64,000 bases of DNA from Thamnaconus septentrionalis (GCA_009823395.1 CM020513.1:15948501-16012500); one strand, 5' to 3'; shown: positions 46,280 through 58,879, numbered from the stretch's first letter. Notes: generated by a model from the letters alone, not told the origin. Program-made: numbers and translations.

Positions 46280-46900
46280 ATTTTCTAGCGGTCAAGACGA
46301 ATCAGACCTAATAATAATGACCGTATAATAGTTCCGTCTCCACAGCCAAAGTATAAATGATTCCCTGCTGCTTCAGCTGGCAGTGTGAAGTAGCCGTTCA
46401 AATCATCAGCGTCCGTGTCCTTTAGAAATGCTGACAGTATCTCGTTTACACTCATCAAACTACTGTACACGCACATTTTTGACACCGCCAAATTTCCCAT
46501 AAGCGCACTGTTGGAGAGGAAGCGAGCTATCCAACAAATCAGAGAGTTGCACTGAATCCTTCAATCTTTTTTTTTCTGAATTTCTGGAGTGACTCACATT
46601 TTAAATAAAGAATGCATCTCGATCTTTGGAGCGGAGCGCCAGTGGTGCTCCATCTGCTGAGCACGTGCAGGGGAACGTTTTTGTGGCCGAGTGGAATTCA
46701 TTATAAAAGCTTCACACCCACCCATCTTTATGTTTAATTACTGTGAGTGATTAAATTTGAGGGCAGCCGTGATCAATGAAGTCTGGAGCTCCGACCGCTC
46801 GGCGGCTGGCCAATCCTTATCGGCACGGAGATTGATTTAAAAGACTTTAGCTGCATTCAATCAAAGCTGCAGTCATTTGTTGAAGTTCAACTCTTGGTAT
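46280..46900. promoter_or_regulatory. possible conserved non-coding stretch
   Basis: Repeat-free sequence with TTTAATTACTGTGAGTGATT near 46733 and several TAAT/ATCAAT cores. A minus-strand frame of 71 codons (46285-46500; MGNLAVSKMCVYSSLMSVNE…) has a protein-like composition but no recognised family, and upstream in-frame codons run only about 20 more before a stop. Enhancer-like DNA, a lone exon and chance are all open. Confidence 0.15.
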
Positions 46901-48059
46901 GTGGAAAGAAAATATTTGAAGTGATAACAGGTAGTGTGCGCTCTCTGCTCGCATTTCTTCTTGGTTTCGCTGGTGGTAAAGCCAAGACTCACACATCAGC
47001 CACCCCACCTGACCTGACACACCGCTGGGCTCCCACTGTTCTGGAAAATCAAGACAAGTCACATCAACTTAAAAGCATATTCTCCAGACCCGGAGAGTTA
47101 ATGAAAAAATATCAAATGTAAAAGATTTTTTTAGGGAGGGAAAAATCATTATTTTAATTGTATTCTCTGTTCAAGTCGAGCTGAGTACTAAAGCCCTGTG
47201 TGTGTGATTTCGAGGGAGTCCAGATCTGTTGAAGGAAAACACCCAGTTGCACATTATGTGGAAGTAAAATAATGCGTCACGCACATGCACTCACACACAC
47301 ACACACACACACACGACAGGTCGAGGCCTTTTTGCTTCTGCAATGGTGTGAGCGCCACAAGTAGGTGGTGAAATCCCATGTTAGAGGGTGCAGGGTCGTG
47401 CTTGTTATGTTTCGAGGGGCTCAGTCTCGGTGTTGCTGAGGCCTAGCTGATGTCTTTTATATAGTGCAGACAGGTCCCACCAGTTTGCACAAGATCCCCG
47501 AGCACCGAGGCTGCAGTTGTCAGTTGAAATCCTGGCTGTGGCTGCAGCTGCGGCCAAGGCCTCACAGGTTGCTGCGACGTAGAGGGAAGGAGGTTCTGGC
47601 ACATTCTGTTATCTGCAGATCTGTTCAACTGGACTTTGCGCTTGCACATGTCAGAGATTAAAATAACAAGTGGAGGATGTTGGCAAAAATGGAACACATC
47701 CGTCTGTATTTAATGTCGTTTTCGTTGCCTGTCTCTTTCTGTGGCCATGAGCAGTCAAACAGCTGAATCCACCTGGACCACCGTTTGCTCACCGTTTCGG
47801 TCATACAGTCACATGTGCTCTTTAGGAAAGACAAGCGCTCGTGCTAACGTTAATGGTATTGCCGGTCTCTCTGAGTCTCAAGGGAAACATACCCTGTGCC
47901 AAAAACACACAATAACACAACTGAAACAACTCATTAAGATTCCACCGCCGTGAATGAGAGGACTGCATATAAATTACCCTCAGCAAACTTTTCCCTCACG
48001 GTAGCAACATAGACGCAGTTAATTTCAACGCCTCTTAGCGCACATCCGTTCTCCCTCCT
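46901..48059. other. gene-free stretch with short CA run
   Basis: Only the CA run at 47291-47314 is clear. Confidence 0.45.
47291..47314. repeat. (CA)12 microsatellite
   Basis: Short pure CA run. Confidence 0.95.
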
Positions 48060-48460
48060 CTCAGTGGCCATAACACTCGATTTGGCAAATTGATTAAATT
48101 ACCTGCATGAATCAAACGAGATCAAACGCACGGCGCCTCCTCAGCCTCGCTTTCCAAAAGAAATCTAAGAGTCCACAGCCAAGTGGCGTCATGTGCTGCC
48201 AATATGCTGCCCTGCTGTTGTTGTCGGCGGGGGCGGGGTTGGGGTTGGGGGTGGGGGGCTTGGGGGGCACCGGTGGTGTGACCGTCGATGACAACGGCAA
48301 CATCGCTGATGACACCGGTCTGGTGCGCAATGAAGACAAATGGCTCGTCCCTTTGCAGCCAATGGCACGGTGGCGTAAGGCTCAGACAGACTGATTGTTT
48401 TTAACAGCCCCTAAATCATCTTTAATTACAGCCTGGTATTATGTGCAGCGGCGGGGCGCG
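48060..48460. promoter_or_regulatory. possible conserved non-coding stretch with G-rich core
   Basis: AT-rich TAAT-bearing flanks (AATTGATTAAATTACC near 48092, CTTTAATTACAG near 48419) surround a G-rich core. A 95-codon plus-strand frame crosses it (48107-48394); its middle is Gly-rich from the G-run and it has no recognised domain, so a regulatory reading is preferred at low confidence. Confidence 0.2.
48226..48268 (+). other. G-quadruplex motif
   Basis: Six or more runs of four to six G separated by one or two bases within about 43 bp. This satisfies the usual G-quadruplex pattern with very short loops, which predicts high stability. Confidence 0.85.
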
Positions 48461-49054
48461 ACCTACTCTGCATTCTCATTCCCTGGAGACACAGCGCAGC
48501 AGCACGATTGGCTCGTCACCTTCTCATCTCATCTCCTCTCATTTTTTTTTGTTTTTTCCAACATCTCCAGAGCGAACCTGTGTGACTTTTTCCAGACTGG
48601 AAAATGAGATTCTGTCGCACCGGTGCACTGCGCAATCCACGTTCATCTGTGACAGTATGCAAAGAGACACACACACACACGCACACACAATAATTGCCCG
48701 AGTGCCGTTTGATTATAGTATTCCCAGTGTGGCACAGGTGGTAGTTGTCGGCCTTTTCTTGTTTTGAGGTAGCGGCATCGCTGGAGATGTGGGTGGGCTC
48801 GCGAGATTGTCGTGCCTGGCAGATGGTAATTTGGGGTTGAGTCTGTGGTTAGTATCGGGGTGAGGATATAAGTTACGGCGTTGGTTGGACCAGGCGGAAA
48901 TCAGCAGGAGGAAATGAAAGCTCGGGCCTCCGACGGCCACGAGCTTTCCTGCGCTCGTTGCTGTTGAATTTATGCGTCCGTCCTGCTTCGGTTTATGTTG
49001 CTGGGACCCTTTAAAGATTCCCCGAGACGGAATCATGGCACATGAGAGGAGGCG
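48461..49054. other. gene-free stretch
   Basis: Short CA-rich patch at 48669-48690; otherwise nothing supported. Confidence 0.45.
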
Positions 49055-49064
49055 GAGAGAGAGC

Positions 49065-49153
<89 letters not shown>
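49055..49153. repeat. (GA)n microsatellite with two GC interruptions
   Basis: About 99 bp of GA with GAGC interruptions near 49064 and 49084. Arg-Glu and Ser-Leu repeat frames across it are artefacts. Confidence 0.98.
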
Positions 49154-49158
<5 letters not shown>

Positions 49159-49303
49159 ACGGACTGGCAGCGTTTGAAGTTGAACAAAACTACTTTACAT
49201 CCTGTGGAAGTGGCTGTTGCCAAATTCAGGGATAAAAAAAATGGGCATTTCTTCATGGTCTGTGAGTGCGTGACTGCATGTGCGTTGCACGTGTGGGTAT
49301 TTC

Positions 49304-49324
49304 TGTGTGTGTGTGTGTGTGTGT
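49304..49324. repeat. (TG)10 microsatellite
   Basis: Short pure TG run in a longer TG-rich neighbourhood. Confidence 0.93.
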
Positions 49325-51641
49325 TTGAGTGTGTCTGTGCGATTGAATATTTCTTTCACCAAACAGCGTGGCCATATCTCGACGTGCAGCCGTGGCTCAT
49401 TTTCATATCTCTTGCGTCCCTGCTGCGTTTAATTGTGCCTTGAGCCGAGCCCTCCACTTACCCCAGAGGGCCGTAAATTAGGCTCCCTTAAAGTCTTTCG
49501 GCTGCTTGTCTCCTAAAAGCCCCGAGGGCTGTTTTTCTTTTTCCCTGGGTCCATAAATGAGGACTTGATTTGGAGCACTTTATGGATTTCAGATAACTTT
49601 GCGGTTCTTTTGGTAATGTCTGTTTGGAGTCTCCAGGGTGACATGTGTGTGTGTGTGTGCGTGTTTGTGCGTCTGTGGGAATGTTTGTGAGTCGGGAGAA
49701 ACTTTTACATTCATCTCTAGCAGGGACCTTTTGACACAGCTGATGTGCAGGTATGTGAGTTCAAAGCTTTTCTCCACCATCAGCCAAACAAGACGGATGA
49801 GCTCAAGTGCAAATGCACGCTTTGCGGTTGGCGCCGTGTTTGCACCCGCGCTTGTATGTACACAAGCACTTATGATGCAGCATCCAGGCCGTGCAGAGTG
49901 GTATTAGCCCTTCCGTAATGACACGCAGCGGTGGAATACCGCAGCCGCCCAGACAAAACCTGCCCCAGTGTAGCTGCTCGGGGCACAACGCGCTCCATGA
50001 TTGCACATGGCTGTTCGTGCGGTTGCAGGGTGTGTATGCTAAAGCAGCTCGTCGACGTGAGTCTAGACTTTCTAACAGCCCCGTTGAGGAATGGCCAATC
50101 AACATAGCTGATGAAGCGGCAGGAATAAAAGCTAACAGGGAGGATAAAGGTTGCACAAGAGATTTGGAAGTGGGTGAGCAAAGCGGAGGGGCCAGTGAAG
50201 CGTGCAGTGACTGGCAGCGTACGCGCTAAAGATTTTCTGCCTTGGAATGATTATCAACTTCCCTGGAGACATTTAAATCTTCATCAGAGCGCTTTTGGAT
50301 TTGATGTGAGTGGTGAAACCAGAAAGTTGCTTTCAAACAACCGACGCAAAACATTTTATAGTGAATTAACGGGTTCTGGCCCTCTCAGCGTGATAAATAT
50401 GCCCTCGGCCGGCCGCCATCGCTATTGACTCTTTGGTTCTGAAAAGCTCTGTGTTCTTTTGGATCTGTCAGTCCGACTTCATGCAGGTCTCTCAAAACAA
50501 GGACCACATGCCTCACAGGCCGGATGAAAGGGAAATGATTTTCCAAAACCTCATCTGACATCTATTATAACGGCTGCATGTGCGCATGTATGGATGCTAT
50601 ATGCAGACGCAGAGAAGAATGTGTTTTGGGCAATTATGAAAGAGCCTTCTTGACAAATAGGACTTTCACTCAACGTGGCCTTTCCTCAGCGCCTGCTGTG
50701 ACTCAGAGACCTGGACGGCTCGGCAGATAATCCTTGTGTTGTTTAGTAATTACACAGTCAAAAAGCAGGAAAGTCTCACTCCAACCCACTTCTGGGTTTG
50801 TTCGTCTTTCAAGGGCCCTTATTTATGGGCACAGACATTTTCTTTGGCATCAGAAAACTTTCGGTGCCTATTTTTTTTTCAGTCAGGAAGTAACTTTCCC
50901 CACGGGAGACGACAGTCGCAGGATCTTCACTTTGAATGTCTGGCTCCGATATGGAAGCCGGGACCTGAGCGCTCAAACACCTGTTGATGTGCAATGATGT
51001 TGGGCTTTTGGACCCACAGACGTTTCAAAGGCAGGGCTGACCAGTGACAAATAGACAACATCAGTGTTCCGGTTCTGATGTGAGTCTGGCTGCAGTGCAG
51101 TCTGGTTTCCACTCTGTGTTTATGATGTTGGTTGTGTGGGATGTATGTTTGTGTCTGGACAGCAGCGGGACCGGAGACTTCCAGCGTGATGGATCTGTGA
51201 AACGCGGCCAGAAGGCTGAATTCTGGGTTTGTGGACTGCAGTCTGTTTTGATGGTTTGTGTTATCTGGACCAGGGAGTTGTGAGCTCCAGAGATGCAGCC
51301 AGAACTCTCCCGGGCCCGCGGGATGATGTGCTGTGAGGCCTGTTTGCTTCCACACATGACAAGGGGAAGTGTCACGGACGCTTAAAAGGTGATAGAGAAC
51401 CCTGCAAGAGCACAGAAACCAAGGAAACATTAGCAACCACCAACTGATCTGTTTTAGGGCTTCCGTCTGTTTTTACTCTTACCACACGAGTGAGAGAGAA
51501 GGAACACACTGACTTGCAGTGGTGTGGATATGCACAGGAAAGCAATAATAAGATACTGTCCAAAATAACTGGGGGGGGGAGGGAGGGGCAGTTCAGCTCG
51601 TCATGGTCACTTATCATAAAAACGTGCTGTGATGCTGTGCA

Positions 51642-51642
<1 letters not shown>
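49325..51642. other. gene-free stretch
   Basis: Frames of 100-169 codons occur on both strands (49803-50229 and 50927-51436). None shows a signal peptide, domain or motif I recognise. A G9 run lies near 51571. Confidence 0.4.
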
Positions 51643-51683
<41 letters not shown>

Positions 51684-51690
51684 CTCTCTC
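51643..51690. repeat. (CT)n microsatellite
   Basis: CT run, pure to about 51678, then GCTG-interrupted. Confidence 0.96.
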
Positions 51691-54644
51691 TTGCTAGGAA
51701 CTGACTAGCTAATCAGTCTTAGTTTTGAATAGATTTTTTGTCCTTTAAATTAAAAATATGATTAATTTCTTATTTGTTTTATTCTAATTCTTATTTATAA
51801 CCACCACCACCCAGAAAAAAAACCAAAAATTGAATTGTTGTTTGTGGAAATAAATATATAAGTTTATCTTTATTGTGCAGATTTAAATGATCTTTTAAAT
51901 GATATTTTTTTCAATAATTACGATGACACAGTTTAGCGGTCTGGATTCCCATTTCAATGAAATGAACCGTGAGCGTCATTTCTGCCATCATCATCCCACC
52001 ATGGTCTGAAGGTCTGAACAAAGATCATTGGGACAAGTTGAGCCAGGCACAAGTTCATGTGATTGTATTGTTCCACTGTGAGGACTAATGCAAGCGTGTT
52101 GCTGGCAGGCATGGAAAACACTGTTGGCCAGCTAATGGCTACAATTCTCCAGACAGCGGTGAGTCACCGCTGGTTTATTTGAGGGTTAGCAGTAACCAGT
52201 TCTTATGAGTCAATATGTGTCCTTGCCTGCGGTGAGACTATTAGCAAAACGTGTGATAGACGGTGGGAGCGTCTGTAAAGTCTGTGTGTGATACAGATCT
52301 GTGCGCGGATGTTGTTTTGACCTGACTCATCGTCTCTCACGCCAAAGCCGGTGGACGTTTGTTTCTGTGTGACGGCTGGCGGGGAAGCAGGCGCAGGCGT
52401 TGAGCTCTGCGTTTGAACTCGAGCTCAGGACAAACCGGAGGAGAAAAATGGTTGAATTGTTCACTTAAAAACAACAACAACCAATAACCAGGAAGTACAT
52501 CTCGTCAATCTGTCTTGTTCCGCTGAAACCAAAATAAACGTGTAATATATACAGAGAAGCAGCGCGCGGTGTTGGACAGCTTTCAGCGAGTTGCTTCCCA
52601 TTAGAGATGAGTCACTGGCACGGAACATTTCCTGTGTGACTGATGTTAATGAGACAAAACAACTGATGTCGGCATGGGGTCAACACACCGAGAAACGTGG
52701 TGGCGGTGAGCTCACGGCGGAGGGCAGGTGCTTCTCTTGTGATCCGCCTTTGCTTGTTGAATCAATTAATGTTGCCCTTTTATTTAGTCTGAACACAGAA
52801 TCTCACCCAGGCTTTTATCACACGTCTAATATGTGTTGCTTATAGTAATTTAATATGTATTTTGGTCAATGTGGTCGTCTGCTGGGAGGGTGAGGCCACC
52901 GTCAAGTCTGCTAGTATAAACCAAGATCAAAAAGTCAGTCACTTTATGAGGGAGATTTGTCTGTTGTGAAAACTCATCAGTTCTCCGATATCACAGTGGG
53001 AAAGATGGGACACTCATTTCTCTCAAGTTGCTCTGAAAATGAGCCCAAACTGCAGCGCCTGTTCCCCTCTTCAGCCACTGCAACTTTAGATTGACACTCT
53101 CATATTTTTTGGAGGAAGTGCAACATTGCGATAAAGTTCTCACAATTAATAGACCAACCAGCAACAAAAGATGACAAGTAATTTGTTAGCTTTGAAGTTG
53201 GGAGTTGTTATTTTATTTTGAAAAGTAGGCCACAGGCTGCATGATAATGTAGCACTGAATATTCTGGTTAGAAAACAAACCAAAAAAACAACATCTTTTT
53301 TCCACTGCAGACCTCTCGACTTGTTGCTGCAAAGAAAAAAACAAGTTTTAAATCCAACTTTGGTTTTGATCTGAGTGATGATTATTTTGTCAATTGTGGG
53401 ATTTAATGCAACCAAGCTTCATCATTGGCGTGTCATTTTCTGCAACAACAAGCAAGAGCGTGTGTCTGATAAACATGTGTTGATTTGGTTTTGCTTTGTA
53501 CATAAACCGGCGACTCTTTAAAGTGTGTGGGATCTGAGGAATTCAACGAAAAAGAAAACAGAACAAAACAAACTTTTGCCTTGTTTGTCACGGTTGAAAC
53601 CATTTTTTTTTCCACCCGTAAATAGGACTGCGATGTCGTTTGTTTCTGTAATTATACAGTGCAATACTTTTACTCAACACAGGGTTGAAAATGTCCCTGT
53701 TCAGTTTTTTTTTGCTCGATGCTTTTGTTGAGGCAAACACTTTGGGTTTTTACTAGATTCTGTGACACTGACACGCCAAAATTTTGCACAGCTGCAGTAA
53801 AAAGTTATTTGTTACAGCTGCTCTGAGCTGTAAAAAATAAATCAGGTCACATGGTAAAAAAAACAAAACACACACGCTGGCCTTGTGTCCATGCTTACAA
53901 GCAAAATGGCTTTAAAGGTTCAATTCCTTGAGTAAGTGCATTCCCTCACAAAAGTATAAATCTAACTGATGGTATCAAGGACTTTCTGCCCCATTCATCT
54001 TTGCATGATGTCAGGTGATCGAAAAGCGCCTCCAGCTGCTGCGCAGCGGGCTTGATTTTCTTTTTTTTGCTGAACTGCCGAGAGTCCCCCAGCTCTCACA
54101 ATCGCTGTTTAGATTTAGAATAAAAGTATTTGGCCTTCACAATGCAGGCGCACAGCAGCAGGGCTTTCCCCAGTTGGATTCATTGAGAAATGTTTACCTT
54201 CACACTCAAACATGTGGCGCTGGGCCCAGAGCGAGAGGTGAATGACCATAAGATGCAAGTGCTCACTTCTCTGCGTGCGTGTGTGTGTGTGTACGTGCAT
54301 GTGTGTAAGACTTACAAACACTCAGCAGAGAGCCAATAGCTCATTCAGACTGTAAACTCTGCACATGCACCAAACGGCAATGGCTAAATCTGAAGCGAGT
54401 GAGTGAGTGAGTGAGCGAGTGAGGGCGCAGCTTCACCTTTGCTGTGCAGGATGGTTAGAATTCACACATCCTTTCATATGCAAAGCCATATTTACAGCAG
54501 ATGTCAGAGTTCTCCTTACGAACAAGAGCCACACCAGTGTGTCTGAGAAGAGCGTTCTGCTGCGAAGAAACTTTACACAGTATTCAAATGTGTGAATTCA
54601 CCTTGTAAACGAGAGCATAGGCAGTAATGTGCTGATATATACTG
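51691..54644. other. gene-free stretch
   Basis: Stop-dense sequence with a GAGT array at 54396-54424. No gene supported. Confidence 0.5.
54396..54424. repeat. (GAGT)n microsatellite
   Basis: About seven GAGT/GAGC tetranucleotide units. Confidence 0.9.
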
Positions 54645-54888
54645 TACACTACCAGTCAAAAGTTTGGGCACACCTTCTCATGCAATTTTTTTTTAATCTT
54701 TACAACTTTCTACACTGCAGATACTGTAGATACTGATGACATCAAATGTATGAGCAAGAAATGTGTCATTATGCAGCAAAGAAAAACACGTTCAAGAACT
54801 CTAAATATGCTTTTTATGAAAGGTGGCTATTTTGAAGAACCTAAATGTAAAATGTGTTTGAGTTATTTTACACATAGGGTGGTAGTGT
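54645..54888 (+). mobile_element. non-autonomous Tc1-type element, copy 2, truncated
   Basis: Starts with TA and CACTACCAGTCAAAAGTTTG (TA at 54645-54646), the diagnostic Tc1-type terminus. The 69-bp core at 54771-54839 (ATGCAGCAAAGAAAAACACG … GGTGGCTATTTTGAAGAA) equals the reverse complement of copy 1 except for three bases. After GAGTTATTTTACAC near 54873 most of the right arm is missing. A GGTGGTAGTG phrase at 54879-54888 may be the last remnant of the right terminus. No transposase. Confidence 0.82.
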
Positions 54889-55036
54889 CCAGTAAACTAC
54901 ATGATCAAACCAACTGACTCGTGCTGGTTCAAGGTCCATGGAGAACGTAGAAATACAGAAGAGCCTGGTCAGGCTAGACAGGTCAGAAAAATAGTGGGAG
55001 CCAATCAGCATCTCTTTTGAAAAATCGAGTAATGTT

Positions 55037-55096
55037 TAACGTAGCTTAACGTAGCTACGCAACTTCGTAACTACGGTACGTAACCTAACGTAGTTT
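55037..55096. repeat. TAACGTAG direct and inverted repeat cluster
   Basis: TTAACGTAGC occurs twice in a row, then CTACG, GTAACTACG, GTACGTAACC and CTAACGTAG follow within 60 bp. This mixes direct and inverted copies of ACGTAG with seven CpG. Confidence 0.7.
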
Positions 55097-55870
55097 CCTG
55101 GTGCGTGTCTCGTCATGTCAACACAAGGTCATGTTTTTGCAGGTAGCGTTTGAGTTGCACTTCTGCCACAGTGAGTTCACAGCTTATCATGACTCATCTC
55201 AACAAAAACAACAACACATATTTGCTTTCTCACCAGAGCCCTCATTATAATCCAGGAGGATGCACCAGATCCAAAACTGTATGAGCTTCTTACGACCCGG
55301 CTCGTTAAAAACAAGGGAAGTCACATAAAATTTGACCCGATTTAATTGTCAGTTAAAGTTGTTATTAATTCTGAGTTTAGTTTGACATTCGGGGGGTGAG
55401 GCAGGACTGCAACAAGAAAAGAAGGACCAATGAGCGCTGCCAAATAGTAAAATATCAAAAGATAATGTCAACTAGAAAACCAAGGGGAGCTGAAAAACTA
55501 AAATATGTGGAACAGGAAAATAAAGTCTAACTAACTGCACTGTTTACTGTTGAAAAACAAAAACACACAAAACAGCAGCTCTAAAATGCAGATTTGTACA
55601 ATTGAAATAATCTCCTCCAGGTGCATAAGAACAAAAATGGGCCTGACGACGGGAGGCCAAGCCGAGGCCAAGCCAGTTAGTTTGCAGTTCGGACCCCTCC
55701 TGCGAGAGCCTCACACCACCGACTGTCTTTGGTCCACATTGCAGACACATGTTCCTCACAAACATTAGCAATAAAGCTTTCTGAGTAATTGAAGGACTTT
55801 CGTTGCACGTTTTACATCCATTGCAGGTTCGCATGGCTCCCAGATTACAGGGTTGGACTCAAACACTTTT

Positions 55871-55912
55871 TGAGTCAGTGAGTGAGTCAGTGAGTGAGTG
55901 AGTCAGTGAGTG
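55871..55912. repeat. (GAGT/CAGT)n tetranucleotide array
   Basis: About ten GAGT and CAGT units alternating in blocks. Confidence 0.9.
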
Positions 55913-56267
55913 CCCGCGGTTTATATCTGACTTGCAAATGTGCATTTTCTCGTCTGTCTTTTAAAGTTTGTGAAAGGTTTTGCGTCCTCACCGACTGCAT
56001 CGTCTCTGCAGGAGTCCTGCGTTGGTGGATGTCAGAGTCTGTGGAGAGTTCTCGAGGGCGGGGGAGGTGGGGGAGGGAGCAGTGTGGTGGTGGTGGGGGG
56101 GGTTGCTATGTGAGTCATGAGAATGGATGTGGTGCGATGCCCCGTCATAGTCAGCAAACACTGACAAAAAAAAAATATGGGCGTCTGTTCTCTGGAGGGA
56201 TGCTGAGCTCACCTCCTCCCACGAACAAAATGTGCAGTGTATTACATGCAAAAAAAATGACAACGCA

Positions 56268-56268
<1 letters not shown>

Positions 56269-56307
<39 letters not shown>

Positions 56308-56308
56308 C
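56269..56308. repeat. (AC)n microsatellite
   Basis: AC array with one GC change near 56301. Confidence 0.96.
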
Positions 56309-57221
56309 AGATGTGTGCGTGTGCCCAGTAAACACAAGCAAGTCTAGTAGGTTCCCAGAGACACAACACACATCAAAACGTCAGCCGCAGTCGTCCCCCG
56401 CGGCTCCCTCCTTTTGTTCTTTCAGCCTCCTCTCTTTCTTCTCGCCCGCCCTCCTCAGGTTGAGGCCACATGTGCTTTGGCCCAGTGTTTAACCTGCACG
56501 GCATTAAGTGTGTCTGTCTGCCCGGATCACTCTGAGAACAGGGCATTGCAGCAGGAATGTTCTGCCTCTCTGGTCAGAGAGCGTTCTTCCATCTGAAATA
56601 TTTATGCAAACAGAGGGATGAATGTTATGAAAGGTGAGCTGTCTGTCTTTCCCACATTGTCCCGTCTTTTTCCAGAGTGTCGCTAAATTAGAAGCAGGTA
56701 TAACTTCACAAATTTGCACTCGCTGAAGCGGGACAATTTGGTGATGAGAAATGAAGAAGTAAAAAAGACTGAATCCTTCCTCCATCCAGCCTGTGTCTGC
56801 CCTAGAAGAATCTCATTTCTGAAGGGTGTATTCCAGAAGCATCACTCCTTCAGCCTCGTCTCTGAACACACTCCTCACCTGCACACCTGAAAACTTGGTT
56901 AATGGGGAAGAAATGGAGGGAAAGTATTTTTTCATTGCCCTTTGGTTTAATTCTCTCCAGGAGATGAAAGAAAAGACCTTGGCAGTGATACTTCTAGTTT
57001 GGAAATAAGCAAATAGGAAACTTTGTGAAGACTCAAATAAGAACTGACTCTATGAAGGAACTTTTAATTGTGTTTTACTTCTCCGATATCAAAGACAATC
57101 GCATGGAAAACAAAACTTATTCCCAAACCAGCCCAGAAACATGTTGAGACCTTCTCCAAAACCACAGCCTGGCCTTTTATACGCTGCGTGATCCATAATC
57201 CACTCTGTGTTTTATTTATAG
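56309..57221. other. gene-free stretch
   Basis: A donor-like AAAG|GTGAGC near 56633 could end an open 56-bp segment starting after a TCAG near 56576, but the acceptor is weak and the peptide unrecognised. Confidence 0.35.
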
Positions 57222-57265
57222 GTGGCATTTCTTTCATGCTGTCGACTGAAGCGATGCCATGGCAG
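57222..57265 (+). CDS. candidate internal exon, 44 bp (weak)
   Basis: A T-rich tract ends in TTATTTATAG (AG at 57220-57221). A 44-bp segment follows, then the donor CAG|GTAAGA at 57266. One frame gives two bases of a split codon and then GISFMLSTEAMPWQ, ending on a codon boundary. A second frame (VAFLSCCRLKRCHG) is also open, so the frame is ambiguous and coding evidence is weaker than at 2539-2591. Gene unknown. The split-codon phase matches the 2539-2591 candidate, but the two cannot be consecutive in phase without another exon between them. Confidence 0.17.
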
Positions 57266-57629
57266 GTAAGAGCCTCACACACCTGGCCAGAGCTCAGCGG
57301 CAAGATGAAATATACCCTCCTGCCGGGATGCTGTGCATGTTTTCTATTGCGCTTGTGCATTTCAGAAAAAAAACAATACATCTTCTATAGATTAAGCGCA
57401 GTCTGTCTCCTACCTCGCCCTCACGGCGTGTCTGACCGCAGCAGCCAGCGGAGGATAGTGCACAGTCAACACTCTGCCCCTCCCTGGGAGATGCCAGTCT
57501 TGTTTTTCCCCGCTGACCGCCGCGCTCACAGGAAAAGACAACAGTCAAATGACACAGTTGCAGACTTCCGATTACAGCCCTGTCACCTACTCCAGCGATG
57601 TGTAAACACACACGTTGGAGAGACGGGTG

Positions 57630-57631
<2 letters not shown>
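57266..57631. other. gene-free stretch
   Basis: No gene recognised. A 259-codon frame spanning 57068-57847 depends on the downstream GA array and is rejected. Confidence 0.4.

Positions 57632-57692
<61 letters not shown>
57632..57692. repeat. (GA)n microsatellite with G-run
   Basis: GA array followed by a run of G (to 57692). Confidence 0.97.
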
Positions 57693-58876
57693 TAGCCAGA
57701 AGCAGGGACGGGACTCGGCTAAGCTGTTTTTTTGTGTTGTTGTTGTTGGCTCTGCTTGTGTGCGTCCGGCGGACCTTCGCTCGGAGCCGTCGCTCTGCAC
57801 AAGAGTTCTGTGGACTCGTGGAGGCGGAGCTCACAGTAAAACAGTAACCATAACTCCTGTCGTTACCCAGAAGTCTCTGCTTCTCTACTATGAACGGCGG
57901 CAGCATCACAGTCAGACTGTTTTTCTTTGATCACTTTTCCTTTGGAACACTTTGTTTTTTCCGTGTCACGAAGCTCTCAGCAGCTCCCGTCACATAGTTC
58001 AAGGTTGAGTCTTGGAGTCACGGCTCTGAATAGAGAGACTGCAGCGATACCTCCAGCAGCTTCATCTCCCTCATCCCGCGGCCCGTGTGAGAAGACTCCT
58101 TCGTCTTGGCCTCCTGACCAAAAGTGTGATAATTTTAGACTGGAGTCTCTCACATGGTCTGGAGAAAAGACGGCATTTTGAAATAAACTTGGAATTTAGC
58201 TTAATTGCAGTTTACAGATTTAGGAGGGGCAGCGTTCTCTTCTTTATTTTCTTGCATAAATAGAGAGTGACTGGACGCCAAAGACATGAGGTTTGGAAGC
58301 CACAAAAGAGGCTGAAGAACGTCAGAGGCAGCAGGGACACTTTTCTGCCTCTCTTCTGAGGCTTTCACCAGAGTCTGGCCCTAATGTGAGATCCTGCTCC
58401 TCACTCACCAAATCCATCACAGTTATTATTGCACTCTAGCTATTAGGCACCGTGGTATAACTTGACCCTTATTCATCTGGTGCTTTATGAATTGATGAGT
58501 TACAAGGCTTGCTTTGGTCAGACGCAAATTCTTTTTTTTCCTTTTTTTAAAAAGGCAGTCATTTTACCATCTACAGCTTGCAAAACCCTGGCAGCTTTTC
58601 TGCAAACACTCCAACTGTTCGAAAAGCCTCCCATTACCTCACTGCTCCTTGTCGGGTCTTTTTCAGCCATTCCTCCTTTTCAGGTCATGATTCTTTTTGC
58701 CGTTTTCTTTCCTGTTTATTTTTAATTGTGCAATGGGGGTCAAGATCTATGTAGGAAATTACACAGACTTGTGAGCAGACTGCAGATCAGTATACTTAAG
58801 GTTTGATGCATTAATCACAAGATGAGCAGTGTTGTCCCTAATTGTGTTGTTTGGCATTTCTTACCACCTCTTCCTC

Positions 58877-58879
<3 letters not shown>
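57693..58879. other. gene-free stretch
   Basis: CpG-bearing patch at about 57740-57830; otherwise nothing supported. Confidence 0.4.

Larger units (their letters stand above)
54889..56268. other. gene-free stretch
   Basis: Contains the ACGTAG cluster and the GAGT/CAGT array listed separately. Otherwise nothing supported. Confidence 0.45.

Noticed and set aside
46285..46500. 71-codon minus-strand frame as a gene
   Set aside because: Protein-like composition but no family match, no splice signals and a nearby upstream stop.
50927..51436. 169-codon minus-strand frame
   Set aside because: No microsatellite, but no recognisable motif, splice context or promoter; left as probable chance.
57068..57847. 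259-codon plus-strand frame
   Set aside because: Part of its length is an Arg-Glu repeat from the GA microsatellite; the rest lacks motifs and contains splice-like sites.
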